From assembly GCF_030817475.1 (NCBI RefSeq), contig NZ_JAUSZJ010000002.1, forward strand, positions 2,383,501-2,447,500: a stretch of 64,000 nucleotides of DNA, written 5' to 3'. Below the pieces are notes generated by a model. It did no database searches. It worked only from the letters and a program-made list of their open reading frames with translations, and was not told where the DNA came from. The stretch is from Streptomyces sp. V2I9 (lineage in GTDB: Bacteria; Actinomycetota; Actinomycetes; Streptomycetales; Streptomycetaceae). Below, piece by piece: positions 34,997 to 43,280 of this stretch (position 1 is its first letter; every line of letters starts with the position of its first letter). The translations under genes and the position numbers were made by a program.

Positions 34997-35755
34997 GTGG
35001 TCGTCGACGACGTCCACATCACGTACACGGTCAACGGCGCACGTACGGGCAGGGGCAGCGCCACCTCGGCGCTCAGCCGGCTCACCTCGCGCCGCCGTAC
35101 CCCCGGCGCACGCACGGTGCACGCCGTGAAGGGGGTGAGCTTCGCCGCCTACAAGGGCGAGGCCATCGGCCTGATCGGCTCCAACGGTTCCGGCAAGTCG
35201 ACGCTGCTCAAGGCGGTCGCGGGCCTGCTCCCGCCGACACGGGGCACGGTCCACACCCGCGGGCAGCCGTCGCTGCTCGGGGTGAACGCGGCGCTGATGG
35301 GCGATCTGACCGGTGAGCGCAACGTGGTGCTGGGCGGGCTCGCCATGGGTATGACGCGTGCGCAGATCCGTGAACGCTACGACGAGATCGTGGACTTCTC
35401 CGGCATCAACGAGAAGGGCGACTTCATCACGCTGCCGATGCGCACGTACTCCTCGGGCATGGGCGCGCGGCTCCGCTTCTCCATCGCGGCGGCCAAGAGC
35501 CACGACGTGCTCCTGATCGACGAGGCGCTGTCCACGGGCGACGCGAAGTTCCAGCGCCGCAGCAAGGACCGCATCCAGGAGCTGCGCGCCGAGGCGGGCA
35601 CGGTCTTCCTGGTCAGCCATAGCAACAAGTCGATCACCGAGACCTGCGACCGGGCTCTGTGGCTGGAGGCGGGCGTCCTGAGGATGGACGGACCGGCCAG
35701 GGACGTGGTGAAGGCGTACGAGGCCTTCACCCGATCAAGCCCGTCCGGCGCTTGA
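34997..35755 (+). CDS. Polysaccharide / teichoic acid ABC export ATPase (TagH-like)
   Basis: 252 aa. Walker A GSNGSGKST at about residues 58-66, a YSSGMGAR signature in place of LSGGQ, Walker B VLLIDEALSTGD, and the switch His in LVSHSN. This arrangement with a preceding TVNG-type leader is usual for KpsT/TagH/Wzt ATPases. No C-terminal carbohydrate-binding extension is present, so it is a short Wzt/TagH. A GTG start was used because no ATG lies upstream in frame; homologues with an earlier start would read through DVEDTLADPRIP. It pairs with the permease before it. Confidence 0.92.
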   Translation: MVVDDVHITYTVNGARTGRGSATSALSRLTSRRRTPGARTVHAVKGVSFAAYKGEAIGLIGSNGSGKSTLLKAVAGLLPPTRGTVHTRGQPSLLGVNAALMGDLTGERNVVLGGLAMGMTRAQIRERYDEIVDFSGINEKGDFITLPMRTYSSGMGARLRFSIAAAKSHDVLLIDEALSTGDAKFQRRSKDRIQELRAEAGTVFLVSHSNKSITETCDRALWLEAGVLRMDGPARDVVKAYEAFTRSSPSGA

Positions 35756-35770
35756 GGACGAACTCCACGC

Positions 35771-35808
35771 CGAGGGGCCGGCACCCCCCACCGGGTACCG
35801 GCCCCTCG
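35771..35808. terminator. Bidirectional intrinsic terminator
   Basis: A perfect 11-bp stem (35771-35781 with 35798-35808) with a 16-nt loop between the exporter ATPase and the convergent glutamate dehydrogenase gene. Confidence 0.8.
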
Positions 35809-35826
35809 AACGTACGACAACAGCCC

Positions 35827-38800
35827 CTACGCGTGCGTCCGCAGCAGCGTCCGCATCGTCCGCATCGCCACCGACAGGTTCGCCAGGTCGAACGCGTCCG
35901 ACCCCTGGATCTCCTCCAGCGTGGAGCGCGAGCGGGCCAGGATCGCCGCGTTCTTCTCCTCCCACGCCCGGAACCGCTCCTCCGGCGACCCGTCGCCCAC
36001 GCTGAGCACGTCCGCCGTGAGCGCCGCGTGCGCCGCGTACAGGTCCTCGCGGATCGAGGCGCGGGCCATCGACTGCCAGCGGTCGTCCCGCGGCAGCTCG
36101 ATGATCCGGTCCATGAGCTGGGTGATCCGCAGCCGGTCGGCGAGGTCGTAGTAGACCTCCGCGACCTCCAGCGGGTCCTTGCCCGTACGGTCCGCGATGG
36201 CCACGATGTCCAGCGCCGGGAAGGCCGAGGAGAACCCGGCGACCCGGACCGCCAGCTCGTCCGGCACGCCCGCGGCCGTCAGCTCGTCCAGGATGGAGTG
36301 GTACCAGTCCAGGTCGGCGCCCTTGAGCAGCTTGGGCAGCTCGTCCCAGACCCGCGCCACGCCGTCCTGGAAGCTCTCGATGGTCTCCGCGATGGCGACG
36401 GGCTGCGGCCGGTTGCCCAGCAGCCAGCGCGAACCGCGCTCGACCAGCCGCCGCGAGTGCAGCCGGATCCGGGTCTGGACGTCGGCGGCGACCTTGTTGT
36501 CGAGCGCCTCGACGGCGTCCCACACCCGGGACAGGCCGAAGATCGCACGGGCGGTGAACTGGGCCCGCACGATCTCCTCGATCGACGCCCCGGTCTCCTC
36601 CCGCAGCCGGTGCAGGAACGTCGAACCGGCGGTGTTCACCGTGTCGTTGACCAGGACCGTCGTGATGATCTCGCGGCGCAGCGCGTGCCCGTCGACCGCC
36701 TCGGGGAACCGCTCGCGCAGCTCGCTCGGGAAGTAGGCGTGGACCAGCTTCTGCAGGTGCGGGTCGTCCGGCAGGACGGTGGAGATCAGCTCGTCCGCCG
36801 CCGTGATCTTCGTGTAGGCGATCAGGACGGCCAGCTCGGGCTGGGTGAGCCCCTTCTCGTTGCTCAGCAGCTCCCGGACGTGCCGGTCGGCGGGGAGGAA
36901 CTCCAGCGCCCGGTCGAGCGCGCCGTCGCGCTCCAGGCGGCGCATGAACCGCTGCTGGGCGTGGAGCAGGGAAGGGGCCTGGGCGGAGGCGTTGGAGAGC
37001 GCGACGTTCTGCGCGTAGTTGTTGCGCAGGACGAGCGCGCCGACCTCGTCGGTCATGTCGGCGAGCAGCTTGTTGCGCTGCTTGACGGTCATGTCGCCGT
37101 CCCGGACCAGCCCGTTGAGCAGGATCTTGATGTTCACCTCGTGGTCGGAGGTGTCCACACCGGCGCTGTTGTCGATCGCGTCGGTGTTGATCCGGCCGCC
37201 GTTGCGGGCGAACTCGATCCGGCCGAGCTGGGTCGCCCCCAGGTTGCCGCCCTCGCCGACGACCTTGGCCCGCAGGTCCTCGCCGTTGACGCGGATCGCG
37301 TCGTTGGCCTTGTCACCGACGTCGGCGTTCGACTCGGAGACGGCCTTGATGTACGTGCCGATGCCGCCGTTCCACACCAGGTCCACGGGGGACTTGAGGA
37401 TGGCCCGCATCAGGTCGGCGGGGGTCATCTTGCTCACCGACGCGTCGATGCCGAGCGCCTCGCGGATGTGCTGGTTGAGCGGGATCGACTTGGCGCTGCG
37501 CGGGTGGACGCCGCCGCCCGCCGAGAGCAGGTCGGTGTCGTAGTCGGCCCAGGAGCTGCGCGGCAGCTCGAACAGGCGGCGCCGCTCGGCGTACGAGGTG
37601 GCGGCGTCCGGGTTCGGGTCGATGAAGATGTGCCGGTGATCGAAGGCGGCGACCAGGCGGATGTGCTCGGAGAGCAGCATGCCGTTGCCGAACACGTCAC
37701 CGGACATGTCCCCGACGCCGACGACGGTGAAGTCCTCGGTCTGGGTGTCGTGGCCGAGCTCCCGGAAGTGCCGCTTGACGGACTCCCAGGCGCCGCGGGC
37801 GGTGATGCCCATGCCCTTGTGGTCGTAGCCCGCCGAACCGCCGGAGGCGAACGCGTCCCCGAGCCAGAAGCCGTAGGCGACGGCGACCTCGTTGGCGATG
37901 TCGGAGAAGCTCGCGGTGCCCTTGTCGGCGGCGACGACGAGGTAGGTGTCGTCCTCGTCGTGCCGGACGACGTCGGCGGGCGGCACGACCTCGCCGGCCA
38001 CCATGTTGTCGGTGATGTCCAGCAGCGCGGAGATGAACGTGCGGTACGCGGCGATGCCTTCGGCGAACCAGGCGTCCCGGTCCACGGACGGGTCCGGGAG
38101 CTGCTTGGCGACGAAGCCGCCCTTGGCGCCGACGGGGACGATGACGGTGTTCTTCACCATCTGCGCCTTGACCAGGCCGAGGATCTCCGTACGGAAGTCC
38201 TCGCGCCGGTCCGACCAGCGCAGCCCGCCGCGGGCGACCTTGCCGAACCGCAGATGGACGCCCTCCACACGCGGCGAGTACACCCAGATCTCGTACGCCG
38301 GGCGGGGCGCGGGCAGGTCCGGCATGGCCTGCGGGTCGAACTTCATCGAGACGTACGCGTGCGGCGTGCCGTCGTCCGTCTTCTGGAAGAAGTTGGTGCG
38401 CAGGGTGGCCTTGATGACGGTGAGGAAGGAACGCAGGATGCGGTCCTCGTCCAGCGAGGCGACCTGGTCCAGTGCCCCGTCCAGCTCCTCCAGGAGCCCG
38501 TCGGTCAGCTCGGTGCCGGCGCTCTGGCGGCCGGGCGACATACGGGCCTCGAAGAGCGAGACGAGCAGCCGGGTGGTGTGGACGTTGTTGCGGAGCGTGG
38601 ACTCCATGTAGTCCTGGCTGAACGTCGAACCGGCCTGCCGCAGGTACTTGGCGTACGCGCGCAGCACCATGGCCTGTCGCCAGGTCAGCCCGGCGCCCAG
38701 GACCAGCGCGTTGAAGCCGTCGTTCTCCGCCTCACCCTTCCAGACGGCGGCGAAGGCCTCCTGGAAGCGGGCGCGGGCGTCGTCGGCGAGGTGGCCGCCG

Positions 38801-40803
38801 TTGCCGTTGGCCTGCGGCATCCGCAGCCCGAAGTCGTAGATCCAGGCGTGCGTACGGTCGGCGCAGCGCAGCTCGTACGGGCGCTCGTCGACGACCTCGA
38901 CGCCGAGCTGCTGGAGCGCCGGCAGCACGGCGGAGAGGGAGACCTGCTCACCGGTCCGGTAGATCTTGAAGCGGCGTTCGCCGGGGCTCGCGCCGACCGG
39001 CTCGTACAGGCTGAGGGCGAAGTCCTTCTCGCCCTCCTTGAGGGTCTCCAGGTGGACCAGGTCGGCGACGGCGGCGCGCGGCGAGTGGTCGGCCTTGTAG
39101 CCCTCGGGGAACGAGTGGCCGTACTGGCGCTGGAGCTCCGCGCCGCGTTCCTCGCCCAGCTCGGCGGTGAGCGCCTCCTGGAAGCCGTCGGACCAGGAGC
39201 GGGCGGCCTCGACGAGGCGGGCCTCGATGCGGTCGGCGTCGGCGTCGGTGAGGTGCGGCAGTTCGGTGCCCGTCGGGACGCGGACGACGAAATGCAGGCG
39301 GGAGAGGATCGACTCGGTGTTCCAGGCGGAGAAGTCGACGCTGGTACCGCCGAGCTCCTCCTTGAGGATGTCGATCAGCCGCAGGCGCACACCGGTGGTG
39401 TAGCGGTCGCGCGGGAGGTACACGATCGCGGAGTAGTAGCGCCCGTACTCGTCCTGGCGCAGGTAGAGCCGCAGCCGGCGGCGCTCCTGGAGGTAGAGGA
39501 CGGAGGTCACGACGGAGCGGAGCTGGTCGACGGGCGTCTGGAACAGCTCGTCCCGCGGGTAGGTCTCCAGGATCTGGAGCAGGTCGCGGCCGTCGTGGCT
39601 GTTGTACGAGAAGCCGGCGCCCTCGACGACCTCGGCGACCTTGCGGCGGATGACGGGCACCCGGCGCACGGACTCCGTGTAGGCGGCGGAGGAGAACAGG
39701 CCGAGGAAACGCCGCTCGCCGACCACGTTGCCCTTGGCGTCGAACTTCTTCACGCCGACGTAGTCGAGGTAGCTGGGGCGGTGCACGGTGGCCCGGCTGT
39801 TGGCCTTCGTCAGGACGAGGAGCTTGTGCTCGCGGGCCTTGGCGCGGGCGTCGGCGGGCAGCCGGTCGAAGGACGGGCTGACGGGGTGGGCCTCGTCCTC
39901 GCTGTGGTGCGGGTCGGAGCGCAGGATGCCGAGTCCGGTGCCGGGCACGGCGGCCAGGGCGTCGCTGTCCTTCAGCTCGTACTCGCGGTAGCCGAGGAAG
40001 GTGAAGTGGTCGGCGGCCAGCCAGCGCAGCAGCTCGCGGGCCTCCTCGACCTCCTCCTCGGCGAGGTCGTCCAGCGGTTCTCCGGGCAGGTCGTCGGCGA
40101 TGCGCAGGGCGGCTTCGCGCATCTTCTGCCAGTCCTCGACGGCCTCGCGCACGTCGGACAGGACGCGCAGCAGGTCGGAGCTGATCTGCTGGAGGTCGGC
40201 GCGGTCGGTCTCGCGGTCGATCTCGACGTGGATCCAGGATTCGACGAGCGCGTCGTGCGGCAGCTCGCCCTTCTCCCCCGGCTTCGGGGTGCCGGGGCCG
40301 CCGGAGAGCACCTCGATGAGCTTGCCGGTGACGTCGCGGCGGACGGTGACCTGCGGGTGGATCACGACATGGATGCCGCGCCCCTGCCGGGACAGCTCGT
40401 TGGTGACGGAGTCCACCAGGAAGGGCATGTCGTCGGTGACGACCTCGACGACGGAGTGGCTGCAGGTCCAGCCGTTCTCCTCGACGGTCGGAGTGTGCAC
40501 CCGGACGTTCGCGGTGCCCTGGGGACGGTTCTCGGCCAGCCGGTAGTGCGAGGCGGCGGCGCCGAAGACGTCGACCGGGTCACGGCCGCCGAGGTCCTCC
40601 GGAGCCGTGTGCAGGTAGTAGCGCTGGAGGTAGGCGAGCACGGTCTCCTGACCGGCACGGGCGCTCTCGTCGGCCCCGGCTGCGGCGACCCGCGCCCGGG
40701 GGGCACCTCCCGGGCCACCGACACCACCGCCCGGACCGTTTTCAGCTACCTTGGCCGCCCCTTCGAGCAGCTCGGCCTTGGCTTCGTCCAGCTTGGTCTG
40801 CAT
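35827..40803 (-). CDS. gdh: NAD-specific glutamate dehydrogenase, large (about 180 kDa) type
   Basis: 1658 aa, matching the large NAD-GDH class known from Streptomyces clavuligerus and mycobacteria. It oxidatively deaminates glutamate to 2-oxoglutarate and ammonium with NAD. The first about 650 residues are the regulatory ACT-like region (VTDDMPFLVDSVTNEL, RRKVAEVVEG). The catalytic core shows GGLRWSDRREDFRTE, KGGFVAK, DMSGDVFGNGMLLS and GGVHPRSAKSI (residues about 800-1150), and a helical C-terminal domain completes it. The ATG has AGGAGCCAGAGGAC before it. It stands alone, transcribed toward the exporter genes. Confidence 0.97.
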   Translation of the reverse strand: MQTKLDEAKAELLEGAAKVAENGPGGGVGGPGGAPRARVAAAGADESARAGQETVLAYLQRYYLHTAPEDLGGRDPVDVFGAAASHYRLAENRPQGTANVRVHTPTVEENGWTCSHSVVEVVTDDMPFLVDSVTNELSRQGRGIHVVIHPQVTVRRDVTGKLIEVLSGGPGTPKPGEKGELPHDALVESWIHVEIDRETDRADLQQISSDLLRVLSDVREAVEDWQKMREAALRIADDLPGEPLDDLAEEEVEEARELLRWLAADHFTFLGYREYELKDSDALAAVPGTGLGILRSDPHHSEDEAHPVSPSFDRLPADARAKAREHKLLVLTKANSRATVHRPSYLDYVGVKKFDAKGNVVGERRFLGLFSSAAYTESVRRVPVIRRKVAEVVEGAGFSYNSHDGRDLLQILETYPRDELFQTPVDQLRSVVTSVLYLQERRRLRLYLRQDEYGRYYSAIVYLPRDRYTTGVRLRLIDILKEELGGTSVDFSAWNTESILSRLHFVVRVPTGTELPHLTDADADRIEARLVEAARSWSDGFQEALTAELGEERGAELQRQYGHSFPEGYKADHSPRAAVADLVHLETLKEGEKDFALSLYEPVGASPGERRFKIYRTGEQVSLSAVLPALQQLGVEVVDERPYELRCADRTHAWIYDFGLRMPQANGNGGHLADDARARFQEAFAAVWKGEAENDGFNALVLGAGLTWRQAMVLRAYAKYLRQAGSTFSQDYMESTLRNNVHTTRLLVSLFEARMSPGRQSAGTELTDGLLEELDGALDQVASLDEDRILRSFLTVIKATLRTNFFQKTDDGTPHAYVSMKFDPQAMPDLPAPRPAYEIWVYSPRVEGVHLRFGKVARGGLRWSDRREDFRTEILGLVKAQMVKNTVIVPVGAKGGFVAKQLPDPSVDRDAWFAEGIAAYRTFISALLDITDNMVAGEVVPPADVVRHDEDDTYLVVAADKGTASFSDIANEVAVAYGFWLGDAFASGGSAGYDHKGMGITARGAWESVKRHFRELGHDTQTEDFTVVGVGDMSGDVFGNGMLLSEHIRLVAAFDHRHIFIDPNPDAATSYAERRRLFELPRSSWADYDTDLLSAGGGVHPRSAKSIPLNQHIREALGIDASVSKMTPADLMRAILKSPVDLVWNGGIGTYIKAVSESNADVGDKANDAIRVNGEDLRAKVVGEGGNLGATQLGRIEFARNGGRINTDAIDNSAGVDTSDHEVNIKILLNGLVRDGDMTVKQRNKLLADMTDEVGALVLRNNYAQNVALSNASAQAPSLLHAQQRFMRRLERDGALDRALEFLPADRHVRELLSNEKGLTQPELAVLIAYTKITAADELISTVLPDDPHLQKLVHAYFPSELRERFPEAVDGHALRREIITTVLVNDTVNTAGSTFLHRLREETGASIEEIVRAQFTARAIFGLSRVWDAVEALDNKVAADVQTRIRLHSRRLVERGSRWLLGNRPQPVAIAETIESFQDGVARVWDELPKLLKGADLDWYHSILDELTAAGVPDELAVRVAGFSSAFPALDIVAIADRTGKDPLEVAEVYYDLADRLRITQLMDRIIELPRDDRWQSMARASIREDLYAAHAALTADVLSVGDGSPEERFRAWEEKNAAILARSRSTLEEIQGSDAFDLANLSVAMRTMRTLLRTHA

Positions 40804-41273
40804 GTCCTCTGGCTCCTGTCGCGCGCCGTTGCGTGACGTAGGTGAGAAGAGCGGCGTACCGCCACGACGCGGGTTTTCCGGTCTGGGTCGACGCTATGCC
40901 GCTTCGAGAGATACCCGGGACCCCGGGGGCCGTGTTCGGCAGTGGGTCCGGAGTCGGGAGATCGCGGATCGCCCGGGTGCTGTGGCACTCCGGGCGGCGG
41001 CCGGGGGCTTCGCTGCCCCCGAGGCGTATCGCGCTGATCACGGCACCAGGCTATCGCCCTCGGGCCCCATCACGTCACGAGCTGCTTGTGTACAAAAGAA
41101 CCCCCCGAACTTTGACACTCCGGACAGTGCGCGATGCCCTTCCGCGAGCCTCGTTCCCCACCTGCCGGACGGCATTCCCCCATCGCACACCCTCCCTGTG
41201 CGGTGAACGTCCCACCCGTCGCGCGCCCCCGCGCGGCGGACGCCTCCCCACCGCATGCCCCCGCCGCGCGCTC
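40804..41273. other. Intergenic region upstream of glutamate dehydrogenase
   Basis: 470 bp with no supported gene. It should contain the gdh promoter and the end of the HAD phosphatase transcript. I see no convincing promoter hexamers, long hairpin or conserved RNA element. Confidence 0.55.
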
Positions 41274-41951
41274 CTACGCGGCGAACGTCTCCGCCAGCGC
41301 CACCGCTTCCGCCAGGCTGTCCACCACCGGCACCCCCGCCCCCTCCAGGCTGCTCCGGCTGTGCGACCCCCCGGTGTACAGCACCGCCCGCGCGCCCACG
41401 TGCGCCGCCGCCACCGCGTCGTCCAGCGCGTCCCCGATGACCACCGCGTTCTCCGGCACGATCCCGTCCACCCCGGCCAGCGCCTCGAAGTGCCGTTCCA
41501 TGTGGAGCGCCTTGCTCCCGCCGGACGGCCCCGTACGCCCCTCGACGCGGACGAATCGCGGCTCGATCCCGTATCCCCGCACCACCGGCACCAGCTGCTC
41601 GTGCCCGTACATGCTCAGCAGCGACTGGCTGCGCCCGGCCCGCTGCCACTCGTGCAGCAGCTCCTCCGCCCCGGCGGTGAGCCCGCAGGCGGCCCGCTGC
41701 TCCGCGTAGTACCGGTGGAAGATGCCGTCCATCCGCTCCCACTCGGCCTCGGTGGGCAGCCGGCCCAGGAACCGCTCGTAGAACCGGGGTATGGGGATGG
41801 TGTACATCTCCCGGTACTGCTCCAGCGTGATCGGCGCCAGCTCGATCTCCGCGAACGCGGCGTTCGTCGCCTGGATGACGGCATGCGTGTCGTCGAGCAG
41901 CGTGCCGTTCCAGTCCCAGACCAGATGTGTGCGTGTCGTCCCCGAAGTCAT
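41274..41951 (-). CDS. HAD-superfamily hydrolase (phosphoglycolate phosphatase-like)
   Basis: 225 aa. Motif I WDWNGTLLDD begins at residue 12 with the nucleophile Asp and acid Asp, though the usual DFDGT order reads DWNGT. Motif II Ser is in LLSMYG, the motif III Lys in GSKALHM, and motif IV in VVIGDALDDAVAA. The cap is inserted after motif I (helical, C1 type). Members remove phosphate from small metabolites. ATG start; it lies downstream of the DUF6912-like gene with a 38-bp gap, so the two may be cotranscribed. The substrate is unknown. Confidence 0.88.
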   Translation of the reverse strand: MTSGTTRTHLVWDWNGTLLDDTHAVIQATNAAFAEIELAPITLEQYREMYTIPIPRFYERFLGRLPTEAEWERMDGIFHRYYAEQRAACGLTAGAEELLHEWQRAGRSQSLLSMYGHEQLVPVVRGYGIEPRFVRVEGRTGPSGGSKALHMERHFEALAGVDGIVPENAVVIGDALDDAVAAAHVGARAVLYTGGSHSRSSLEGAGVPVVDSLAEAVALAETFAA

Positions 41952-41989
41952 ACACAGAACGTACCGGCCGGGTCCGACAACGCCATCCC

Positions 41990-42496
41990 TCAGCCGATGA
42001 GCTGCGGGATCTCCTGGACGCCGAACCAGAGCAGCTCGTGGTACCCGGCCCCGTCCACGATGAACAGCGCGTCGTCGTCACCGAGGTCGGCCGCGCCCAG
42101 GGCGGCCGCCGCGGCGGCCACGTCCTTCTCCGCGTCGCCGGCGTCCACGTGCACCGCCGCCGCCTTGGCCAGCGGCAGCGGGGCGGCGATCCGCACCGCG
42201 CCGAGCGAGGCCGCGCCCGGCCCCTGACCGGGGTCGGGGACGGCGGCCCCCTCCGGTACCTCGACGGCGACGACGACCCGCCGGCGCGCCTCGTCCGGGT
42301 CGCCGGCGATCATCCGGAGCGAGGCGGCGGCGGCCCGGTTGAGCGCCGCGTACTCCAGCTCCTCGATGTCGTCGGAGGCGTACCACTCCCGCAGTCCGGG
42401 GGTCACCGTGTAGGCGGTCAGCGGGCCGGGGCCGACCTCGCCCGCACCGTGCGCCGCTGCGAGACCGGAGAGGGTCAGGGGGACGTACACGCGCAT
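41990..42496 (-). CDS. DUF6912-like hypothetical protein
   Basis: 168 aa, short soluble protein. It begins MRVYVPLTLSGL, contains YTVTPGLREWYASDDIEELEY (cited in part) and ends LLWFGVQEIPQLIG, a pattern of a conserved actinobacterial family of unknown function that is often located near secA. No catalytic motif is visible. ATG start at a clear boundary; divergent from the Rv3235-like gene. Confidence 0.8.
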   Translation of the reverse strand: MRVYVPLTLSGLAAAHGAGEVGPGPLTAYTVTPGLREWYASDDIEELEYAALNRAAAASLRMIAGDPDEARRRVVVAVEVPEGAAVPDPGQGPGAASLGAVRIAAPLPLAKAAAVHVDAGDAEKDVAAAAAALGAADLGDDDALFIVDGAGYHELLWFGVQEIPQLIG

Positions 42497-42771
42497 GGCA
42501 GGCCGCTTTCGTAGGGGGAAACGCTCTCAGGATACGTGGGGGCCGTCCCCTTTCGGGTTTCGGCAACCGGGGGCGTCCGTTAACGGCCGACGCCTCGTCA
42601 CCCCCGTCGTCGCCCTTGCCGCACACGGGTCGCGCCACGGATAGGTGAATCCGCCCGCACCCGCGGGGAGCCCCGAGGCCCCTTGCGGGGCTGACGACCG
42701 CACCCGTAGAAGATCCTCAACACAAGTTACCGCCCGGTACCGCCGGGCCCGGTCAACGGGGGCGATCGATC

Positions 42772-43218
42772 ATGAGCACGGACAGGACGAGGCCCGCCGG
42801 CCGACGCGACCAGCGCGGTCCCCGGTCGGTACCTCCGCAGCGGTCCCGGGGACAGCGGCCCCACCGGCCGCAGCGGCCGCACCGGTGGTTCGCCGAGCGT
42901 CTGCTCGCGGTCCTGAGCGGCCAGCGCCCGGTGCACTGGATGCTCGGCCACACCATCGGCGAGGCGTACGACCAACTCGCCGAACTGGCCCCCAGCACGC
43001 CGCTGGGGACCGTCCGGGGCAGCCGCCCCGTCCTCCGCCACTGCCGCGGGGCGCAGCCCGCCACCGGCGTGGTCGAGGCGTTCGCCAGCATCGCGGCGGG
43101 CGACCGGGTCAGGGCGATGGCCTTCCGCCTGGAGCAGGGCCCCGACCAGCGCTGGCGCTGCGCCGCCGTGGAGCTGGGCGGCGAACGCCTCACCGCCGCG
43201 GCACCGGGATCGCGGTGA
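42772..43218 (+). CDS. Rv3235-family protein
   Basis: 148 aa. About 45 basic, Arg/Pro/Gln-rich residues are followed by the Rv3235-like domain (RWFAERLLAVLSGQRPVHWML, cited in part; AYDQLAELAP; RVRAMAFRLEQ; RWRCAAVELG). This family is found beside secA across actinobacteria, as here. Its role is unknown. The ATG is preceded by about 275 bp of divergent intergenic DNA. A strong terminator follows. Confidence 0.85.
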   Translation: MSTDRTRPAGRRDQRGPRSVPPQRSRGQRPHRPQRPHRWFAERLLAVLSGQRPVHWMLGHTIGEAYDQLAELAPSTPLGTVRGSRPVLRHCRGAQPATGVVEAFASIAAGDRVRAMAFRLEQGPDQRWRCAAVELGGERLTAAAPGSR

Positions 43219-43230
43219 ACCGGAGAACGC

Positions 43231-43268
43231 GGCAGGGGCCGGACACCGGGAGGTGTCCGGCCCCTGCC
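43231..43268. terminator. Strong bidirectional terminator (Rv3235-like gene and secA)
   Basis: A perfect 17-bp stem (43231-43247 with 43252-43268) with a 4-nt loop lies between the convergent genes, only 12 bp from the secA stop. Confidence 0.9.
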
Positions 43269-43280
43269 GGGGTGGTGCCG

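Noticed and set aside
35659..40836. 1725-codon plus-strand open frame opposite glutamate dehydrogenase
   Set aside because: It is antisense along its whole length to a clear 1658-aa enzyme; long mirror frames are normal at this GC content.
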